A stretch of 64,000 nt of DNA from Liquidambar formosana (taxonomy: Eukaryota > Streptophyta > Magnoliopsida > Saxifragales > Altingiaceae), in contig CM077832.1 of assembly GCA_039720395.1 (NCBI GenBank), forward strand, positions 14,884,966-14,948,965, written 5' to 3'. The position numbers were made by a program, and so were the translations under genes. Below, piece by piece: positions 60,601-64,000 of this stretch. Under the pieces are notes generated by a model. That model did not search any database and was not told where the DNA came from. It was given only the letters and a program-made list of their open reading frames with translations. The number at the start of each line of letters is the position of its first letter. The first letter of the stretch is position 1.

Positions 60601-63217
60601 TTTAGTTTCTAACCTAAAAGCTTGAGCTATTTGATAGAGGGCCTAAACAGGTATATGAAGGTATGTTAAACTTGATATTTAATTGATGTAGAATGTGTTA
60701 TTTTTCCAACAAGGAACATATTATAGCAGTTCTTGGGGTCCCTATAAAAGACACTTTTTCCATGCCATATCGTTGGTTGTGCATTTTGATCGTGCACAGC
60801 TTTTCTAGACCATAGGTCCAGATTTCAATAGTCAATAATAAGGTCAGGTAGTAACTTGGGTGATTGACCATCCTTAAATCACATTGGTTTCTTCCACACG
60901 GTTTACTAAATTTTGTATTTTTCATGTAACATGTAAAAAGGTCACATACAAGGGTAATGGTGTTCAACTTGTATGTAAGGCGTTCAACACAATAACTTCA
61001 ATAGAACTAAATTTCTTTATCATTGTAATTATCTCAATATATGTTTGACATGCATACATGTCGTTGTGTTTGACATGGGAAAAAAGAGAGGCTAAAACAG
61101 TATTTTTAAATCACTTTCAAGCTAGTCATTATCAATTTCTATTGATACTCTAATTTTTGTTATGAAAAAATGAGTATGTGTATGGAAATAGCAGTTGAAG
61201 GTTTATGCATAAAACTATCATCTTCACAAATGCCAAAATTGTAATATAATCTCATGGTTAAGTGTTTTGAGAATTTACATAAGTGTCGTATCTTTGTACA
61301 TTGACCTATCTATTTCCAGAATAAGTACTAAAAGTTCTTATTCATTGTGCCATAATCCATATAGGTGGGCATGCTCATAATGGCCAACATTGGATGTCCC
61401 ATGCAAATGAATTTGGATTTGTTGCATTATGTGATACATACAAATTGAAATTAGTCAATTTCTCTAGTAAAAAAAAAAAAAAAAAAGGGAGAGCAATGTC
61501 ATTATGTTAGACATCCAAACACCCCTTTGAATTTTCATTTTCCTCCCTGTTATTGGTTTTATAAGTTATTACGAAGAGATACACATAAACCACATGTAAT
61601 CTGTTGTACATTGACTCCTCAAGTTTTCTCTAGTCCATTTGTTCTTTTTTGTATAGGAACTTGTTGCTAGGTGAAGGTGACCGCTTGAAGATTGGTGAAT
61701 ATTGGGTTCAAATGTTATATGAACAAATACACCCTCATCAAGATAGTTGTATATCAGCATCACTTCAACCTATTGTTAAGTTCATATTTCGACATTATGA
61801 CTGCGCCTAATGAATATCTTTTGTTTTGCAGGCCCAGTGAATGATAGTTCTGGCATCATTAGCAATTTATCAAATGACACTGAGAGGGACATCCGTTCAT
61901 TTGGATTCATATTTTATCAGGTAACATTTTAGGTTATCTCAAATTAAAGGACCTGAGCAACTTGCTTTAAAGTTTATTGCAATCTCCCAACACCCAAATG
62001 ACTTGCATTTTATCAGGTAACATTTTAGGTTATCTCAAATTAAAGGACCTGAGCAACTTGCTTTAAAGTTTATTTCTCTTTTTCACAGATGGAAATAGGT
62101 GTTTGACTTGCAAAAGTATATTGAATTTGGTATAGACAATTAGAACTAGTGTCAACCAACAAATTAGTTGTCAATCTATATTAGTCCACAACCCTGAAAC
62201 TTTACCTCTTCAAGAAGTGCTACATCATTCCAATCTGGTGGTAAGTTGTTATGCATACTAAATGTGGTGCACACACAATGTGTGGGTTCACACAACACTC
62301 TAATTATTCCATTAAAATAGAAGAATAATGTGGCCGGCTTAGTGGATTAGTTTGTTAGTTAAGACTTATGAGTCTCCCTAAGCATATATTAACTATATTT
62401 TTAAATTTTTTTAGTATGCCCTCATGGTTGGATGAAAAATTAATTGGCTTAAATCATAGGGTAGAAATTATTCAGAAAAAGATGGGGTTATTTTGGGAAG
62501 TAAACTTGAGCTCACATTCAACTCGGCGTCCCTTATATAATAGTATAACTCCAAATTGTTCCACGTAAGGCACTCAGAGTTATAAGTAATGGAACACAGA
62601 TTGTTACTTTTACTCTCTTTAATGAGGTGCAGGGTATTTTTTTTTTTTTTTCCCTTCTCTTTTTGAAAGTAAATAGTTATGTCCTAGAGGAGTGGAGGAA
62701 TGATATGCAGCCATAAGTTATTTGGAGGAATTTTTCTTTGAGAACAAAATTCTTAGTTTAATAACCCAACATATATAAATTTGGTTCAGCCATTCATGTA
62801 TAATAATTAATATCATAAGATTTGTCCAATAGAATTCTGTGATGGATATTACATCTAGAAGTTATTAGAACATGACATCAGGACAGACATGGCCAAGTAT
62901 ATTAGTGACATGGCCGAGTATATTCTGTGTTAGATATTTAAAAATTGTTCTTACTGTTGAAATATATTTATATATTTACAAGATATGTATGTATGCATAG
63001 TTTTAATTATTCTAAAATATCATTGCCAGAAAAAATATAATTATAAAATCTATTTGTTGCTTTCTGAAAACCTTTCTATATATGAAGTATAAATTGTACT
63101 GCAGATGCTAGAAGGAAGGAACCTGTTAACGAACATGAGTTTTGAACTTTTACATCCCAAGTCTGTTGATTTTGAACCAAAGTTTCAGATAAGCCGATGT
63201 CCTAGAAGAATTCAAGA
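38799..63217 (+). CDS. Integrin-linked-kinase-like ankyrin protein with degenerate kinase domain (3' end outside window)
   Basis: Plant ILK / Raf-like MAP3K relative. Exons: 38799-39077, 42564-42656, 50077-50160, 53148-53239, 53363-53483, 55340-55419, 55554-55616, 61657-61745, 61832-61920, 63105-63217; the last donor GTAAGTG is at 63218, so at least one exon lies outside. Phases join through all nine introns, giving 367 residues. Ankyrin repeats span about 24-120 ([13 protein letters not shown] at 58-70; [10 protein letters not shown]). The kinase-like region starts about 150: no glycine loop (GVFGESQTV), beta-3 Lys170 in [40 protein letters not shown]. The HRD position reads HNH (265-267) followed by LDPRN, DFG reads EYW (285-287), no APE is seen, and the alpha-F segment [15 protein letters not shown] is kept. 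It is therefore probably a pseudokinase or scaffold. The start is the first ATG in frame with the ankyrin region; the longer reading begins with GTG and is not used. Introns 2 and 7 are over 6 kb because of insertions. Confidence 0.9.
39974..40390. mobile_element. hAT-type MITE in ILK intron 1, exact 8-bp target duplication
   Basis: Ends CAGTGTTATTAAACCCGGA and, inverted, CATAGTTATTAAACCCGGA. The interior is rich in GACCGGT/ACCGGTT. ATATTATG flanks both sides exactly (39966-39973, 40391-40398). Confidence 0.88.
43336..43643. mobile_element. Tourist-like (PIF/Harbinger) MITE in ILK intron 2
   Basis: Ends GACTATGTTTGGTA and TACCAAACATAGCC, flanked by TAA on both sides (43333-43335, 43644-43646). 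308 bp, no ORF. Confidence 0.85.
44130..44455. repeat. Three-copy minisatellite, unit about 108-116 bp
   Basis: ACTTATAACCAAGGGAGGCA starts near 44147, 44255 and 44371. Units share CAATTAAGCGCCTTTAC and AGGTGAAGAATTGGAG. The second unit carries an 8-base insertion. The ORF through it is a by-product of the repeat. Confidence 0.85.
44600..45190 (+). pseudogene. Decayed LINE reverse transcriptase remnant in ILK intron 2
   Basis: Readable pieces in order: GYPLSLLS then [21 protein letters not shown] (compare LINE GDPLSPLLF..ALSRML..GFLxGF), and further [20 protein letters not shown] and [12 protein letters not shown], resembling LTLIKSTLSNLPTYFLSLF..RLEKLQRDFLW. Many stops and frame changes intervene. 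Limits are approximate. Confidence 0.6.
46185..48306 (-). mobile_element. Internally deleted copia retrotransposon in ILK intron 2
   Basis: Read on the minus strand: LTR start TGCAAGATATATATGCTG (48306), about 75 bases of LTR, then directly the stretch between integrase and reverse transcriptase ([15 protein letters not shown], 48216 down), reverse transcriptase ([51 protein letters not shown]), RNase H ([35 protein letters not shown]), a polypurine tract (GAGGGGGGG) and a second LTR start TGTGAGATGTATATGCTG at 46264. gag, protease and integrase are missing. Reverse transcriptase is broken by stops and frame changes (for example near 47340 and 46750), so it is inactive. The outer limit of the left LTR is not determined. 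Confidence 0.88.
48636..48669. repeat. TA microsatellite
   Basis: Seventeen or so TA units followed by a T run, in ILK intron 2. The remaining intron 48670-50076 shows nothing recognisable. Confidence 0.9.
50212..50455. mobile_element. Small TIR element in ILK intron 3
   Basis: TTTCTTAACGTCCACAACG then TTAAGATACATTTAATGAAG at left is matched inverted by CTTCATTAAATGCATCTTAA and GCCACATTAAGAAA at right. The interior repeats TTTTCTATGCAT several times. No target duplication defined. Confidence 0.6.
51102..51121. repeat. CT microsatellite
   Basis: Ten CT units in ILK intron 3; unremarkable. Confidence 0.85.
51743..51857 (+). mobile_element. Solo LTR of a TRIM element in ILK intron 3
   Basis: TGTTGGAAAGTCCCACATCC to GTTTCTCGTAACA, with the LTR landmarks of the full TRIM at 52604 (TGTATGGGTCCTCCAACTAA, TTAGGCTCTTAGGTT). 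The target duplication GACCC is exact (51738-51742, 51858-51862). Confidence 0.88.
51885..52157. repeat. Tandem duplication of about 137 bp
   Basis: Two diverged copies: GCCAAGGAA(T/A)ACT(A/G)GGG, AACCAGAAA, AATCCTTTTAATAAG-type and GATATTGGAACCAAA occur in both, about 135 bases apart. It creates a repeated but non-genic ORF. Confidence 0.75.
52604..52981 (+). mobile_element. Complete TRIM element in ILK intron 3
   Basis: LTRs at 52604-52716 and 52866-52981 (TGTTGGGAAGTCCCA..GGAAACTTAACA). The primer site TGGTATCAGAGC (initiator Met tRNA type) follows the left LTR at 52717-52728, and a purine tract GAGGGGAG precedes the right LTR. The internal part is about 150 bases without coding sequence. 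The target duplication GATTG is exact (52599-52603, 52982-52986). Confidence 0.93.
54008..54031. repeat. GA microsatellite
   Basis: GAGAGA run in ILK intron 5 (53484-55339). This intron also has a poly(C)-poly(A) junction at 54428-54461 and otherwise shows nothing recognisable. Confidence 0.8.
54428..54461. repeat. Poly(C)-poly(A) junction
   Basis: About 25 C residues with one G, then nine A, in ILK intron 5. Same arrangement as at 10968-11011 and 26031-26048. Confidence 0.85.
56117..56161 (+). mobile_element. Left end of a Stowaway MITE, interrupted
   Basis: CTCCCTCCGTCCCACAAAGA is the classic Stowaway terminus, preceded by TA (56115-56116). It stops at the LTR element inserted at 56162. 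A degraded right end may be AAAATGGGGCAAATAGG near 60367-60383. Confidence 0.65.
56162..56778 (-). repeat. LTR (3' LTR in element orientation)
   Basis: Shares with 59427-60042 long identical stretches, for example GGCACGGGTATCTCGCTTTC, CAACCGGCCAAGCTAGACAT and GACCAACGGTCAAAATAATA. Differences are scattered substitutions and small indels. Confidence 0.88.
59427..60042 (-). repeat. LTR (5' LTR in element orientation)
   Basis: Partner of 56162-56778; starts TGTTGGGGATATGC on the plus strand and ends AATATTCCAACA. High but not perfect identity by eye suggests an insertion of moderate age. Confidence 0.88.
60070..60355 (+). mobile_element. TRIM element with shortened left LTR, ILK intron 7
   Basis: Starts TGTTGGAAAATACTACATCC; second LTR 60244-60355 starts TGTTAGAAAATACCACATCC and ends GGTTGGAAATTTAACA. 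The left LTR runs from TTTTAGGTTGGA straight into internal sequence, so its last bases and the primer site are missing. The target duplication TTAAT is exact (60065-60069, 60356-60360). Confidence 0.88.
60381..60711 (-). mobile_element. TRIM element in minus orientation, ILK intron 7
   Basis: On the minus strand the first LTR is 60711-60599 (TGTTGGAAAAATAACACATT..AAACTAAACA), followed by the primer site TGGTATTAGAGT (60598-60587). The second LTR starts near 60494 and ends near 60381. Flanks CAAAT and AGGAA do not match, so the left limit or target site has decayed. Confidence 0.82.
61911..62074 (+). repeat. Duplication of 68 bp spanning the exon 9 splice donor
   Basis: ATTTTATCAG/GTAACATTTT and the following 48 bases at 61911-61978 recur without visible change at 62007-62074. 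The second copy therefore carries a second complete exon end and GTAACA donor, 96 bases downstream of the normal one. Confidence 0.92.
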
Positions 63218-64000
63218 GTAAGTGAATATCATTTTTCATCTCAAGTTTTTTCCATATCATGTTTTAATGATATTTTCCATATAAAGTTACCTATTCTTAA
63301 TAAAGTCTGGCTTGCTAGAAATGCTATTACAATTTTGATTAATGTAAATTTTTTGTACTATATTTTGTAGATTTACATTCATAATCCATTCCACTGGGCT
63401 TACTTTTTCTCCCATAATTGATGAAGAAATTATTACTAATATTGCAATTCTCTATAATAAAGATTGTGAATTTCGTTAGTTTGCATTGAAGGCAGATAAG
63501 GTGGCAGTCAAATATTACCTGCGAGGATACTATACTTGTATATGCCCGTGTCTATTTATGTTTACATATATTACACACACACACACATATGCACTTATAT
63601 ATATATATATATATAGGGTAGCGATATTGCCAGAGAAGAAATCTTTTCTTTCATGCCTACAAAATTTATAAAGCTTTAAATAGACTATTTTACCCTCTCG
63701 TAGTAAAAAAGGCAGACTTAATTACCAAATCTTTTCTCTCCTCTCCGTCTCTTTCGTATCTATATTCGTTCTCTCTTTACCAGACGCTCTTCTCTCACTC
63801 TCCCCAAGGGCTTTTGTTTCACAGCCATGGAAAATCTAACCTCATCTTCTTTCTCCCATTTTTATTCTCTTCTTTTGAATTTTTCTTCACTTGAGTTCAA
63901 AAAGATTACTACGTTCTGCTATAATGCCCTATTTATCCACTTACTTGCTATGTTCGACGAAATTGAATTCAAAAAAGGTGCCACCTGCTACCCGAGCGGC
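63218..64000. other. ILK intron 10 (continues outside window)
   Basis: Begins with donor GTAAGTG. Holds a CA/TA compound microsatellite at 63571-63616. From 63617 on, CT-rich sequence (CTCTCCTCTCCGTCTCTTTC, CAGAAGC-type phrases) could be a further insertion. No exon was recognised up to the window end. Confidence 0.5.

Noticed and set aside
1..64000. CRISPR arrays, bacterial operons, riboswitches, tRNA or rRNA genes
   Set aside because: Repeats found are TE ends or microsatellites; no spaced identical repeats, no intact tRNA cloverleaf or rRNA core was seen by eye.

Overview
The window is nuclear DNA of a flowering plant, most likely a eudicot with a fairly large, transposon-rich genome. The signs are spliced genes with GT-AG introns full of T-rich tracts, plant-type TATA boxes, and plant-specific repeats: TRIM elements with an initiator-Met primer site, MITEs of the hAT, Tourist, Stowaway and Mutator types, a tRNA-derived SINE, copia and Tat/Ogre-like LTRs, and LINE 3' ends. 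Nothing suggests bacterial or organelle DNA. The species cannot be fixed from the sequence. Two real protein genes are supported. (1) On the minus strand, 10814 down to 6655, is a complete seven-exon gene for the Rpb7-like subunit of RNA polymerase III (RPC8/Rpc25, plant NRPC7), 193 residues, with a likely TATA box near 11335 and a 5'UTR intron. (2) On the plus strand, from 38799 past the right edge, is an integrin-linked-kinase-like gene (ankyrin repeats plus a Raf-like kinase fold). Ten coding exons are readable (about 367 residues) and the last donor at 63218 leads out of the window. Its kinase motifs are degenerate (HRD reads HNH, DFG reads EYW), so it should be a pseudokinase. Layout: 1-2236 AT-rich repeat modules; 2395-5599 three inverted-repeat elements in a row, one a Mutator-type MITE with an exact 9-bp target duplication; 6655-11340 the polymerase III gene, with a TIR element in its last intron; 11400-18900 mostly intergenic, with hAT and foldback MITEs and a copia 3' end; 18900-25540 a decayed coding-like remnant and two Tat-like LTRs in opposite orientation, the second a solo LTR; 25770-28864 a hAT MITE, a SINE, a Tourist-like MITE and a 949-bp TIR element; 29800-36046 a LINE tail, an isolated exon of an NRT1/PTR (NPF) transporter and a probable SINE; 37716-38120 another foldback MITE; 38600-64000 the kinase gene. 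The kinase gene's exons total only about 1.1 kb over more than 24 kb, because its introns hold many insertions: hAT and Tourist MITEs, a minisatellite, a LINE remnant, an internally deleted copia element, a TRIM solo LTR, a full TRIM, and in intron 7 a 3.9-kb LTR element inside a probable Stowaway, next to two more TRIMs. No operon-like functional link between the two genes is expected or seen. The strongest less ordinary observations are the pseudokinase motif set, a duplicated splice donor after exon 9, the TRIM cluster with exact target duplications, and a shared terminal sequence that unites two or three MITEs in one Mutator-like family.
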